This document shows positions 22,678 through 31,792 of a stretch of 64,000 nt of DNA, in pieces. A program made the position numbers and the translations under genes. This DNA is from a bacterium (GTDB taxonomy: Bacteria > Myxococcota_A > Bradymonadia > UBA7976 > UBA1532), in NCBI GenBank assembly GCA_030427205.1, contig JAUHXC010000041.1:33296-97295 (forward strand). The letters run 5' to 3'. The notes under the pieces are model-generated. The model was not told where the DNA came from. It saw nothing but the letters and a program-made list of their open reading frames with translations, and ran no database searches. The number at the start of each line of letters is the position of its first letter. Position 1 is the stretch's first letter.

Positions 22678-25600
22678 TTGGCCGCACGCCCCGGAGAAGA
22701 CGACGGCACGCTCAAGCGGCTGCGGGACGTGCTCAAGCGGCTGCGGGATACCGCGCCGCTCGTCGACAGCGACCCCGACGCGTTTCGTACGGGCGTCGAC
22801 GAGATCGCCAGCCGCCTGCGCGACGCGACGGGCACCGCCGGCGAGATCGAGCTGAACATCTCGACCAACCGCATCAGCTACGGCGAGGACGAGGTCTTCA
22901 AGAGCGAGGCGCGCACCAACAACCTCGCGTTCGACATCTTCCGCCAGGGCCTGCGCCGGCTGACCTTCAAGCCGGGGCTGACCGACGACGAGGTGCACGC
23001 CTTCGTGGTGGCCTTCGCCGAGAACCGCTCGGCCGATCAGATCGACGAGGACTTCGTCAGCACCCTGTGGCGCGAGTCGATGCCCAACATCGCCTACCTG
23101 GCGATCGATGGCTTCACCGAGAAGATCTTCATGTCCGAGGAGCGCTTCCTCGGGGCGTTTCGCGGGGTCATCGACGACGTGATGCCGGGCCTCGTCGGCA
23201 TGGTCGACGAGGACCCGGGCGACGACGGCGACCGCGCCCGCACGACGGTGGACGACGCGCAGGCCGCCGACACCGCCGACCTCGAGCAGCGCAAGCTGCG
23301 CAAGGCGTTGCCCGCGCTGACCGACGGCGTCATCGGCGCGATCCGGGCCGAGGGCGAGCTGATCCCGTGCACCGAGCGCACCCTGGAGTTGCTGGCCCGG
23401 GTCGCGCTCAAGCACCCCTCGCCGCTGGCCGACGACGACCTGCATCGGGTGCTGGTGCGGCTGCTGGCGGCGTGGCTCGAAGACAGCGCGTGGCAGGTCT
23501 TCGCCGACGGCCTGCGCAGCCTGCGCGGGCTGGTCGAAGACGCCGGGCGCTTCCCGCCGCCGGTCGCCGAGCGGCTGCAAGGGCTTTGGCAGACCATCGC
23601 CGGGCGCGATCTGGCCGAGCAGGTGGCCCACCACATCGACCCCGAGCAGACCGACTTCACGGCGTGGGCCCGCTGGCACTTCGCGAGCGCCAAGGCCCTC
23701 GCCGCGCCCGACCTGCTCGAGCTCATCGACGCCTGCCAGAGCCCGGCGGGCGTGGCGTGGCTCAAGGATCTGCTGCGCCGGCAGGGCACCGAGTCGCTCG
23801 ATCCGTGGGCCGAGCGGCTGCGCGATCCCAACCCGGGGGTGGTGCTCGAGGTCATCGAGGTCATCGTCGGCAGCGACCTGCAGGCGCAGGCCCGGCCGCT
23901 CTTGATGGACACGATGAAGCACCCCGCGCCCGAGGTGCGGGCGGCAGCGGCGGAGGGCCTGGCGGGGGCCTACGACATCGCGGTGCGCGAGGCGCTGCTG
24001 CCGTTCCTCAAGGACCCCTCCCCCGTCGTGCGCCGGGCGGTGGTGACGCGCTTTCTGGCGGCGGGCGATCGCTCGGTCTCGCCGTATCTCGCCTCGACCA
24101 TCAAGTCCGACATGTTCCCCGGCTTCGACGAGGACGAGCAGCGGCTGTACTTCGAGACGCTGGCCCGGCTGGGCGGCGCGCGCTTCCTGGAGGTCTTCGA
24201 GCAGTCGCTGGGCCTCGAAGAGGAGTCGGGCGACCTGCTCAGCCGCTTCTTCAAGCGCGGGTCGTCGGCGCTGATCGATACCCCGACCCGCCGCGGCGCG
24301 GTCTCGGGGCTGGGCATCCTCGGCAGCCGCGAGGCGGTGGCGCTGATCCGCCGGGTGCACGGGCGGGCCGATCTGGGGCTGGCGGCCCACTGCGACGTGG
24401 TGCTGCGGCTGGCGGCCCGCGGCGAGGCGGCCGGCGAGGCCCCGGAAGACATCGCCCCGCAGAAGGCGAAGCCGCTCGAGGACGTCGGCGTCGGTCAGGG
24501 GCTGCTCGGGGCGCGGATCTTGTTCGAATCGGCGCGGCTGGCGACCCCGGGCCCGCAGCCGCCCCGCCCGGCGGGCGCGCCGGCCGATGATACGCCGCAG
24601 GCCGCCGAGCCCGGGCCGAGCGCCCCGCCGAGTTCCCTGCCGAGCGACATCACGCCGACGGCCCCGCCGATGGGCGCTGCGAGCGAAGCCCCCGCCGCCG
24701 CGCCCCCGCCGGACGCGCCGCTGACCGCGCCGCCGCCGCTGGGCGATCGACCGCTGCTCAACGCCACCGAGCGCTACCTGCCGACCGACGAGATGGCCCT
24801 CGAGATCGACGCCGAGGCGTTCGACGGGCCGCTGACCCTCTTCGACGTGAGCGCCCGGTTGACCGGCGTCGAGCAGGCCGCCGCCCGTCGACGCCCGCCC
24901 AGCCGCGCGCCGCAGGTGCCCGATCGCATCGTCGAGCGCAAGGCCCCGCGGCGGCCGAAGCACGTCGACGTCACCGACTATGGCGACATGAGCCACAAGC
25001 CCGGCGCGCGGCTCGACGACCTGCTCGCCGAGTATCTGGGGCAAGCGGTCGAGTCGGCCGATGGCGGGGCGAAGGCCGCTGGGCCCGGGCCCGCCGGCAG
25101 GCCGATCACCCCGCCCGCGCCGCCGCCGCCGGCCACGCCGTCGAGCGCCGACGCGATCCGCGAGCTGCTCGACCTCGACGCCACCACCCATCACGAGATC
25201 GAGGCGATCTCGAGCGGTGGCCCCGATGCGAGCGTGCTCTCGGAGACCGACCCCTCGATCGTGCCGCACTCCGCCGACGACGAGCGGCAGAGCGTCGAGG
25301 CGCTGCTCAAGGATTTCCTGGCGCTCGACGCGCCGACCGAGACCGCGTCGCTGGATGGCGATCGGCCCGACGACTCGTTCTCGGCGGCGATCGATCGCGC
25401 GCCGCCGCTCGACGACGTCGCGCCGGACGATCCACCGGCGCTGCTCGAGCTGCCGGCGTCGGCGATCATCGGCCCGGCGGATCCGGCCGCGGCCGCCCGC
25501 GAAGAGGACGAGGCGATCGAGCTCGACGAGGACGACTTCGAGATGATCGAGGACGATTTCGAGATCGTCGACGACGAGGTCGAGATCGAGGTCGAGGCCG

Positions 25601-25845
25601 CGGTCGAGGCCGCAGCCGAAGCCGGGACCCCCGCCGAGGCAGCGCCGGAGCCCGAGCCGGCGCCGGAGCCCGACCCCGTGCTCGAACCCGAGCCCGAGCC
25701 CGAGCCCGAGGCTGCGCCCGAGCCCGCCGAGGCCCCGGTTCACGCCGCGCCGGCTGCGCCCGATGACGCCGCGCCGACCGGCGATACCAACAAGGCCGTC
25801 GAAGACCTGCTCAGGGACTTCCTCGCCTTCGACCCGGAGGGCTGA
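22678..25845 (+). CDS. Large HEAT-repeat protein with acidic, motif-bearing C-terminal tail
   Basis: The 1055-residue cytoplasmic protein probably starts at TTG 22678, chosen because GGTGGAGG lies seven bases upstream and no in-frame ATG precedes the conserved start. Residues 1-600 are helical, with HEAT repeats around 380-600 (VLEVIEVIVGSDL, APEVRAAAAEGLAGAYDIAV, SPVVRRAVVTRFLAAGD). Residues 610-1055 are Pro/Ala/Asp/Glu-rich and probably disordered, and carry similar short helices: RLDDLLAEYLG, AIRELLDLDA, VEALLKDFLALDA and, at the very end, VEDLLRDFLAFDPEG. A long acidic run precedes the last one. It is the first gene of an operon with the pseudo-HD-GYP and YqgE/AlgH genes. It is likely a scaffold. 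Confidence 0.8.
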   Translation: MAARPGEDDGTLKRLRDVLKRLRDTAPLVDSDPDAFRTGVDEIASRLRDATGTAGEIELNISTNRISYGEDEVFKSEARTNNLAFDIFRQGLRRLTFKPGLTDDEVHAFVVAFAENRSADQIDEDFVSTLWRESMPNIAYLAIDGFTEKIFMSEERFLGAFRGVIDDVMPGLVGMVDEDPGDDGDRARTTVDDAQAADTADLEQRKLRKALPALTDGVIGAIRAEGELIPCTERTLELLARVALKHPSPLADDDLHRVLVRLLAAWLEDSAWQVFADGLRSLRGLVEDAGRFPPPVAERLQGLWQTIAGRDLAEQVAHHIDPEQTDFTAWARWHFASAKALAAPDLLELIDACQSPAGVAWLKDLLRRQGTESLDPWAERLRDPNPGVVLEVIEVIVGSDLQAQARPLLMDTMKHPAPEVRAAAAEGLAGAYDIAVREALLPFLKDPSPVVRRAVVTRFLAAGDRSVSPYLASTIKSDMFPGFDEDEQRLYFETLARLGGARFLEVFEQSLGLEEESGDLLSRFFKRGSSALIDTPTRRGAVSGLGILGSREAVALIRRVHGRADLGLAAHCDVVLRLAARGEAAGEAPEDIAPQKAKPLEDVGVGQGLLGARILFESARLATPGPQPPRPAGAPADDTPQAAEPGPSAPPSSLPSDITPTAPPMGAASEAPAAAPPPDAPLTAPPPLGDRPLLNATERYLPTDEMALEIDAEAFDGPLTLFDVSARLTGVEQAAARRRPPSRAPQVPDRIVERKAPRRPKHVDVTDYGDMSHKPGARLDDLLAEYLGQAVESADGGAKAAGPGPAGRPITPPAPPPPATPSSADAIRELLDLDATTHHEIEAISSGGPDASVLSETDPSIVPHSADDERQSVEALLKDFLALDAPTETASLDGDRPDDSFSAAIDRAPPLDDVAPDDPPALLELPASAIIGPADPAAAAREEDEAIELDEDDFEMIEDDFEIVDDEVEIEVEAAVEAAAEAGTPAEAAPEPEPAPEPDPVLEPEPEPEPEAAPEPAEAPVHAAPAAPDDAAPTGDTNKAVEDLLRDFLAFDPEG

Positions 25846-25848
25846 GCG

Positions 25849-27321
25849 ATGGCCGCTCCGCTGGGACAGGACGACGTCCACGATCGCATCCAGGCGGCGG
25901 GCAAGAACCTGCTGCTGTATGCCTTCTCGCTGCTCAAGACCGGCGAGGTGCACGAGCTGAACAACGAGGCCTGGCTGCGACCCACCGAGAAGCTGGCCGA
26001 GGCGCTCGCGCCGCTGATCAAGCTCGAGCGCCAGGCGATCACCTTCGTGGTCCACGAGGGCGTGGCCCAGATCAACAGCCACGCGCTCTGGCTCGACCGC
26101 ACCACCGCCGATCAGGCCCAGGAGCTCGAGCAGCAGCTCGCCCGGCGCGAGGCGGGCGGGTTCATCTTCGTCAAGAAGCCCGACGAGGAGCAGCTCAAGC
26201 GCTTCTTCTTCCAGTTCGCCCGCTTCCGGCCGCCGGCCGACGTCACCGACCAGTTCGGGGCGATGGTCGAGAAGCTCACCGAAGAGGGCATCGAAGACAT
26301 CAAGGTGGCCCCGCAGCCGCTGCGCCTCGAAGGCGTCGGCCAGGGCGTGCGCGGCGTCTCGTCGCTGTGGCATTACGCCAAGTCGGTGGCCGGCATCGGT
26401 GATCTGTTCTCCAAGACGCCGGTCGAGATCAAAGCCGCCCGGCGCATCGCCCAGGAGCTCGTCGACGCCTGCGCCACCGAGCAGGATCTGCTGTTCGCCC
26501 TGCCGCTGTTGTCCCGCGAGCGCACGCCGGGGCATACCGCCGTCGATCGCGGGCTGATGGCCGCCGGCTTCGGTCGCGGGCTGGGGCTCAGCGCGATTCA
26601 ATGCGCCGATCTGGCCACCGCGGCGCTGCTGACGGGCGTGGGCGTGGCCTATGACAACCCCGATCCGGCGCGCTTCACGACCGTGGAGACCGCCTCGACC
26701 CTGGTCGTGCGTCAGCTCGACGAGGGCGCGAAGTTCACCCCGCTGCTCGCCCGGCGGGTGGTCACCGCGCTCGAAGCGGGTCAGGGGCCCGACGGCGCGG
26801 GGCCGCCGTATATCGTCGATCCGCCGCCGCTGCTGCCGACGAGCCAGCTCGTGATGCTCATCGATCACTACCTCGCCCGGGTGCGCGGCGACGCCGGGCC
26901 GGCGGCGAGCCCGCTGGCGGTGGGGCTCGAGCTGTTGCAGACCCCGCCGCCGCGCATCGAACACGCGCTGGTGCAGGTCTTCGTGGCCGTCGTCGGGCTG
27001 ATCCCGGTGGGCACGGTCATCGAGCTGCAGAACGGTGATCTGGCGGTGGTGGCCGACGTCGATCACCTGCGCGGGCGGCACCTGTACCGCAAGCAGCCGG
27101 CGCCGGTGACCCAGCCGCGCAAGATCTTCGTCGAGCGCATGCGCGACCAGAAGGGCAAGGTGATCGCCGAGCGGCGGGCCCGGGTGCGGCTGGGCGACGA
27201 GGGCGAAGACGGCGAGTGGGCCATCGCCCGCACGCTGACCCTCGACGCGCACCGCGATCTGGTGGTGCGGGCCTTGATCCGCAGCCCGTCGACGGTGGTG
27301 GCCCAGATGGGGCTTCGATGA
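25849..27321 (+). CDS. Degenerate HD-GYP-domain protein
   Basis: The 490-residue protein starts three bases after the HEAT gene stop, with GGAGG as site. The central region (about 225-440) follows the HD-GYP plan: GHTAVDRGLMAAGFGRGLGL (normally HSLRVA), ATAALLTGVG where the HD pair LHDIG is expected, and later IDHYLARVRG. It closes with IPVGTVIELQNGDLAVV, a segment that usually ends HD-GYP modules in this phylum. The His-Asp pair and the GYP triplet are missing, so c-di-GMP hydrolysis is not expected. It may bind a nucleotide or act as an adaptor for the neighbouring HEAT scaffold. Confidence 0.75.
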   Translation: MAAPLGQDDVHDRIQAAGKNLLLYAFSLLKTGEVHELNNEAWLRPTEKLAEALAPLIKLERQAITFVVHEGVAQINSHALWLDRTTADQAQELEQQLARREAGGFIFVKKPDEEQLKRFFFQFARFRPPADVTDQFGAMVEKLTEEGIEDIKVAPQPLRLEGVGQGVRGVSSLWHYAKSVAGIGDLFSKTPVEIKAARRIAQELVDACATEQDLLFALPLLSRERTPGHTAVDRGLMAAGFGRGLGLSAIQCADLATAALLTGVGVAYDNPDPARFTTVETASTLVVRQLDEGAKFTPLLARRVVTALEAGQGPDGAGPPYIVDPPPLLPTSQLVMLIDHYLARVRGDAGPAASPLAVGLELLQTPPPRIEHALVQVFVAVVGLIPVGTVIELQNGDLAVVADVDHLRGRHLYRKQPAPVTQPRKIFVERMRDQKGKVIAERRARVRLGDEGEDGEWAIARTLTLDAHRDLVVRALIRSPSTVVAQMGLR

Positions 27322-27875
27322 GCAAACGGTTCTCGTCGGCCCCCGGCGTCTTGATCGCGATGCCCGAGCTGGTCGACCCCAACTTCGAGCGGGCGGTGGT
27401 GGTGATGATCCAGCACGACGCCGAGGGCGCGCTGGGGCTGGTGATCAACCATCCGCTGCGCCACAAGGCGGCCGACGTGGTCGCCGGCTTCGGGCTGCCG
27501 TGGACCGCCGACGGCGAGACGGCGCTGTTGCGCGGCGGCCCGGTCGAGCAGCAGTCGCTGTGGATGCTGCACGACGACGGCTGGGGCTTCGACGAGACGA
27601 TGAAGGTCTGCCCGGGGGTCTCGGTGAGCCGCAGCAAGGAGGCCCTGACCCGCATGTGCCGCAGCGGTGAGCGCCAGCTGCGGCTGCTGGTGGGCTACGC
27701 CGGCTGGGGGCCGGGCCAGCTCGAGGGCGAGATCCAGGCCGGCTCGTGGCTGACGGCGACGGCGGGCAAGAGCCAGATCTTCGACTGGCCGCGGGACGAG
27801 GTCTGGGCGCGCACGGTGCGCAGCCTGGGCATCGATCCGGCGCACCTCATCGGCGGCGGGCCCACGCTGCAGTAG
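27318..27875 (+). CDS. algH: YqgE/AlgH family protein
   Basis: The 185-residue product matches YqgE of E. coli (187) in length and motifs: GVLIAMPELVDPNFERAVV, GALGLVINHPL, LLRGGPVEQQSLWMLH, RLLVGYAGWGPGQLEGEI and a C-terminal RSLGIDPAHL. The family is widespread; in Pseudomonas AlgH influences alginate and other virulence traits, and the molecular role is unclear. ATG 27318 overlaps the preceding stop as ATGA, which indicates translational coupling with the degenerate HD-GYP protein. The gene is convergent with the cytochrome gene, 22 bases away. Confidence 0.93.
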   Translation: MSKRFSSAPGVLIAMPELVDPNFERAVVVMIQHDAEGALGLVINHPLRHKAADVVAGFGLPWTADGETALLRGGPVEQQSLWMLHDDGWGFDETMKVCPGVSVSRSKEALTRMCRSGERQLRLLVGYAGWGPGQLEGEIQAGSWLTATAGKSQIFDWPRDEVWARTVRSLGIDPAHLIGGGPTLQ

Positions 27876-27897
27876 CGGCCCGCGCCCCCTGTAATGG

Positions 27898-28377
27898 CTA
27901 CCAGATCGGGTTCGGCGGATAGACCGGCGGGCCGTTGACCCCCGGCGGGTGTTCGAGCGGCCCCTGCACCGCTTCGAGGTAGTCGAGCAGCTGCACCCGC
28001 TGCTCGGCGGGGATGGGCCACAGGCTCTGCGTCTCCTGCATCCAGGTGATCGTCGCGTCCCAGCGGGCGCGGGACATGCGATTCTGGGTGACGAGCGCCG
28101 TGGAGTGGCACGGGGTGCAGTGGGTGATGACCACGGTGCGGCCGGCGCCCGCCGCGAGGCCCATCACCTCGGGCGGATCGAGGTCGGCGGGGTTGACGGC
28201 GGTCGCGGGCGCGGCGGGCGGCTCGACGGCCTTGGCCGCGGGCGGCTCCGCGGCCGGTGTCGGATCGGGCGGGCTGCGATCGCAGCCGAATGCCAGCGCC
28301 ACCGCCGACAGAGCGACGGCCCGCACGACCGCAGCCCGGCGGGCTCTCGCTCCGATGGCAGACGACGGACGGCTCAT
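27898..28377 (-). CDS. Lipoprotein c-type cytochrome, partner of sulfite oxidase
   Basis: The 159-residue protein has a lipoprotein signal (ALAFGC), a Pro/Ala spacer and one heme c motif, CTPCH, inside TVVITHCTPCHSTALV. A later Met (ATITWMQE) could be the sixth ligand. It resembles SorB-type monoheme cytochromes that accept electrons from the molybdenum sulfite dehydrogenase SorA. Its start overlaps the stop of the sulfite oxidase gene as ATGA, so the two are translated together. The protein would sit on the periplasmic face and pass electrons to the respiratory chain. The sorB name is an inference from context. Confidence 0.85.
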   Translation of the reverse strand: MSRPSSAIGARARRAAVVRAVALSAVALAFGCDRSPPDPTPAAEPPAAKAVEPPAAPATAVNPADLDPPEVMGLAAGAGRTVVITHCTPCHSTALVTQNRMSRARWDATITWMQETQSLWPIPAEQRVQLLDYLEAVQGPLEHPPGVNGPPVYPPNPIW

Positions 28378-29678
28378 GCCTTCACCGTCAGAGAGATCCG
28401 ATGCATGGCGTTGTTGAGGTAGCCCTTGGGGTTCCAGCCGGGCACCACCATCGGCTGCATCTCACCGGCGTCGTCGGTGGCCCGGGCCCAGACCTCGTAG
28501 TAGCCCGGCGCGGGCGGGGTGAGTTCGATGCGCCAGCGCTGCCACGCGTGTCGATTGCGCGGCGTCTCCAGGGTGCAGGCGCGCCAGGTGGCGCCGAAGT
28601 CGAGGCTGATGTGCATCGCCTTCACCGCGCGCTCGCCCGACCACGCGTGCCCCCGGATCTCGACCGAGTGCCCGACCCGCACCTCACCGCCGGAGCGGGG
28701 CGCGGTGATCACCGACTTGACCGGCATGCGCTCGATGATGCGCATCGCGCCGGGCGCGACATCGCTGCCCGGCTTCACCGGCCGCTCGGGCACCCGATAG
28801 CTGGGTGCCTCCATCTTGGGGCCGTCGTGCACCCGATCGCGCACCCACAGCCGCCGCAGCCACTTGCCGGAGACCGACGCCGGCCAGCCGGGCACGACCA
28901 GCCGGGCCGGAAACCCGTGCAGGGCGGGCAGCGGCGCCCCGTTCATCTCGAGGGCGATGAGCGTATCCGGGTCGAGGGCCTTCTCGATGGGCACCCCGCG
29001 GGAGATGACCGTCTTCTTCGGATCACCGCTGAGGTGCACGTCTTCACCGTAGTAGCCCACGTAGACCGCGTTCGGCTCGACGCCGGCCGCCTCGAGGACG
29101 TCGGCGAGCCGCACGCCGGTATACGCCGCGCAGCCCACCGCGCCGATGGTCCACTGGTTGCCCTTGGCCGGCGGGTTGAAACCCGCACGCCCGTTGCCGC
29201 CGCACTCCAGTACGACCGCCGCCGAGGCCTGCTCGAAGCGACGCAACGCCGGCAGGTCGAGCGTCAGCGCCCGCTTCACCGCGCCGTCGACGGTCAACGT
29301 CCAGCCGGTGAGATCACCGCCCCGCTCGGGCAGGTTGCCGTTGTTGCGCACGAAGTGACGCCCGACGGGGGTGATGTCGTCGTCGAGCAACCACGGCGGG
29401 GTCTCGGCGTTGAGCGGCCGGTCGTTGAGGATCCGCAGGCCGTCCTTCTCGGCGATGAGATCGCCCGGTCGACCCGCCTCGGCGAAGGCGGCGGGGATCA
29501 GACCCGCGGGCATGTGCCGCGAGAACGGGATGCTCGCGCCGACCGCGGCCCCCATCGCCGCCAGGGCCGCGCGGCCGAGGAAGCCCCGCCGGGTCGCGCC
29601 GACGCGGCGACCGAATACCAGGGCGTCCCCCCGATCGGGGTCGGCATAGAGCTCGCTGATGCCTCGTTCGCGCCGCAT
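28374..29678 (-). CDS. TAT-exported sulfite oxidase family molybdoenzyme
   Basis: The start at ATG 29678 is supported by GAGAGGTGAT directly upstream; the frame is open further 5'. The 434-residue product carries a twin-arginine signal (TRRGFLG, R30-R31, then a hydrophobic helix). The sulfite oxidase domain has the Mo-ligating cysteine C159 in VVLECGGNGR, VGCAAYTGVRLADVLEAAG, and LPALHGFPARLVVPG. It closes with a C-terminal dimerisation domain (about 320-434) holding AMHISLDFGATWR and YYEVWARATDDAGE. It oxidises sulfite to sulfate in the periplasm, donating to the cytochrome encoded next. Divergent to it lies a gene with two rhodanese domains that could supply sulfite. Confidence 0.92.
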   Translation of the reverse strand: MRRERGISELYADPDRGDALVFGRRVGATRRGFLGRAALAAMGAAVGASIPFSRHMPAGLIPAAFAEAGRPGDLIAEKDGLRILNDRPLNAETPPWLLDDDITPVGRHFVRNNGNLPERGGDLTGWTLTVDGAVKRALTLDLPALRRFEQASAAVVLECGGNGRAGFNPPAKGNQWTIGAVGCAAYTGVRLADVLEAAGVEPNAVYVGYYGEDVHLSGDPKKTVISRGVPIEKALDPDTLIALEMNGAPLPALHGFPARLVVPGWPASVSGKWLRRLWVRDRVHDGPKMEAPSYRVPERPVKPGSDVAPGAMRIIERMPVKSVITAPRSGGEVRVGHSVEIRGHAWSGERAVKAMHISLDFGATWRACTLETPRNRHAWQRWRIELTPPAPGYYEVWARATDDAGEMQPMVVPGWNPKGYLNNAMHRISLTVKA

Positions 29679-29935
29679 ATCACCTCTCGGATGCCAGGAC
29701 CCGCCATCGGGCAGGCGCGGGCTCTGCATGGTCCGTGCCCCGCGGCCGCGGGCCCGTCGCGTCACCGATCGGCCACGGTGTCGCTTCATTACGTCGAGAC
29801 ATTTTGGCGTCGATGTTTCAAGGAGATCATACACTGCGCGCCGAGGGGCGCGCCGCGCCGCGCCCTGACCGTCGAGCGAGAGGGCGGCGCGAGACTTGCT
29901 AATCGAGCGGCACGCTCTCATGGAGTCGAGTGATC
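29679..29935. promoter_or_regulatory. Divergent promoter region of the sulfur genes
   Basis: This 257-base region separates the sulfite oxidase gene (minus) from the hydroxylase-rhodanese gene (plus). Its middle (about 29785-29850) is AT-richer than anything nearby, with ACATTTTGG and ATGTTTCAAGG around a repeated CGTCGA. Promoters in both directions probably lie there; no consensus boxes could be fixed with confidence. Confidence 0.35.
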
Positions 29936-31792
29936 ATGAGTTGGATCTACCCCGCCTTCCTCTTCACCGTCTCGGCCCTGGTCATGCTCGCCGAGCGGCT
30001 GTGGCCCTGGCGCCCCGAGCAGAAGCAGGTGCGCCCCGCCCTGTGGTCCGACGTGGTGCACCTCGTCTTCAACGGGCACTTCCTGGGCCTCATCTTCTTC
30101 GGCGTCGCGAGCCACCACATCCTGCCGCACCTCGATCGGTGGTTCGCCGGCATCGGCTGGACCGACGTGGTCTATCGCAACGCCGCCGCCGGCTGGCCGA
30201 TCTGGGTGCAGATCCCCATCGCGCTCTTCGCCATCGACTTCGTGCAGTGGTGCGTGCACAACCTGCTGCACCGGGTGCCCTTCTTCTGGAGGTTCCATGA
30301 GACCCACCACTCGGTCGAAGACGGCGAGATGGACTGGATCGTCTCCTTCCGTTTTCAGTGGACCGAGGTCGTCGTCTACAAGGTCGTGCAGTACTTGCCG
30401 CTGGCGTGGTTCGGCTTCGCCTGGGAGGCGATCATCGTGCACGCCACCTTCGGCACGCTGATCGGGCACCTCAACCACAGCAACCTCGACCTGGGCCGCG
30501 GCTGGTGGCGCTACATCCTCAACAGCCCGCGCATGCACATCTGGCATCACGACTACGACCGCGGGGGCAGCGACACCGTCAACTTCGGCATCATCTTCAG
30601 CTGCTGGGACTGGATCTTCGGCACCGCCTACATGCCGGAGCACTCGCCGCGCAAGCTGGGCTACCCCGGCGTCGAAGATCACCCCAAGGACTTCTTCTCG
30701 CAGGTGGTCTGGCCGGCGCAGCGCTGGTTGCCGGCCGTCGCCCACAGCCGGGTGCTGTCGATGGGCCTGGGGGTGGTCGTCGTCGGGTTCGCGTACTTCG
30801 TGGCCATGGGCGGGCTGGTGAGCACGCCGACGCCGATGTTCGGTGAGGAGCAGGCGGCCTCGCAGCCCTTCGACCCGCGGATCGATCTGTCGGACGCCTA
30901 TTCGGACGACCCCGAGGCGGCGACGGCCGCGCTCGACGGCTTCGGCGCGGCCGCCGAGAAGGCCGGCTGGGCGCACCCCGAGGCCGCGGTCTCGGTCGCC
31001 GAGCTGGCCAAGGCGCTCGGCAGCCCACAGCTGCGGCTGCTCGACGTGCGCCCGCGGGATCGCTTCTCGGCGGGGCACATCCCGACGGCGCAGCAGCTCG
31101 ACCGCAAAGACTACTCGGTCGGCGAGCCGGCCCCCGGCGTCTCGAAGGACGCCGCCGGTCTGGAGGCGCTGCTGCGCGACAAGGGCGTCGACGGGGGCGA
31201 TACGGTGGTGCTCTACGGCGACGGCGGCCCCGAGCCGTACCGTCTGTGGTGGACGCTGCGGGCGCGCACCGGCCTCGAGGTCCGGGTGCTCGACGGCGGC
31301 CTCGTCGCCTGGAAGGCGGCGGGCCACGGCCTCGCCGGCGGTGGGGCCCTGGATGTCGCGCCGGGCACCATCGCGCTGACGCCCGCCGCCGAGGCGGCGC
31401 CGCACCTGTGGGCCGAGATCGCGCCGCGGATGAAGGCCCCCGGCGCGGTCCTGCTCGATACCCGCAGCGCCGCGGAGTTCGCCGGCACCCGCCAGCACCC
31501 CAAGGCCGCCAAGGCCGGGCGAATCCCGGGGGCGAAGCACGTCGACTGGCGGGCGGTGCTCGGCGAGCGCGATCGACTGCTGGCCCCCGAGGAGCTCGAC
31601 GCGCTGCTCGGCGGGCTGGGCATCTCGGCGGGCACGCCGGTCATCACCGCGTGCCAGTCGGGCACCCGCTCGTCGGCGGTCTTCTACGCGCTGTATCAGC
31701 GCGGCTGGTCCGACGCGACGCTGGCGAACTACGATGGCTCATGGGCCGAGTACAGCCGCCTCGATCTGCCGGTGGAGACCGACGGCACGTGA
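29936..31792 (+). CDS. Fatty acid hydroxylase/sterol desaturase-like membrane domain fused to two rhodanese domains
   Basis: The protein has 618 residues. The first 290 form a multi-pass membrane di-iron hydroxylase with three histidine clusters: HNLLHR (108-113), HETHH (121-125) and HIWHHD (201-206), plus HLNHSN. A last TM helix at about 275-292 leads to two rhodanese domains. The first (about 350-460) has LLDVRPRDRFSAGHIP but lacks a Cys in its active loop (YGDGGPEPYR). The second (about 490-610) has LLDTRSAAEF and an intact CQSGTRS loop with Cys near 572. The paired inactive/active layout is that of thiosulfate sulfurtransferases. ATG 29936 is preceded by GGAG; GTG 29930 is possible. The next gene overlaps by GTGA. 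Confidence 0.88.
   Translation: MSWIYPAFLFTVSALVMLAERLWPWRPEQKQVRPALWSDVVHLVFNGHFLGLIFFGVASHHILPHLDRWFAGIGWTDVVYRNAAAGWPIWVQIPIALFAIDFVQWCVHNLLHRVPFFWRFHETHHSVEDGEMDWIVSFRFQWTEVVVYKVVQYLPLAWFGFAWEAIIVHATFGTLIGHLNHSNLDLGRGWWRYILNSPRMHIWHHDYDRGGSDTVNFGIIFSCWDWIFGTAYMPEHSPRKLGYPGVEDHPKDFFSQVVWPAQRWLPAVAHSRVLSMGLGVVVVGFAYFVAMGGLVSTPTPMFGEEQAASQPFDPRIDLSDAYSDDPEAATAALDGFGAAAEKAGWAHPEAAVSVAELAKALGSPQLRLLDVRPRDRFSAGHIPTAQQLDRKDYSVGEPAPGVSKDAAGLEALLRDKGVDGGDTVVLYGDGGPEPYRLWWTLRARTGLEVRVLDGGLVAWKAAGHGLAGGGALDVAPGTIALTPAAEAAPHLWAEIAPRMKAPGAVLLDTRSAAEFAGTRQHPKAAKAGRIPGAKHVDWRAVLGERDRLLAPEELDALLGGLGISAGTPVITACQSGTRSSAVFYALYQRGWSDATLANYDGSWAEYSRLDLPVETDGT

Noticed and set aside
19564..27252. A 2562-codon open frame on the minus strand
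   Set aside because: It is antisense to five genes with clear motifs on the plus strand, has no domain I can recognise, and reflects the scarcity of stop codons opposite GC-rich coding sequence.
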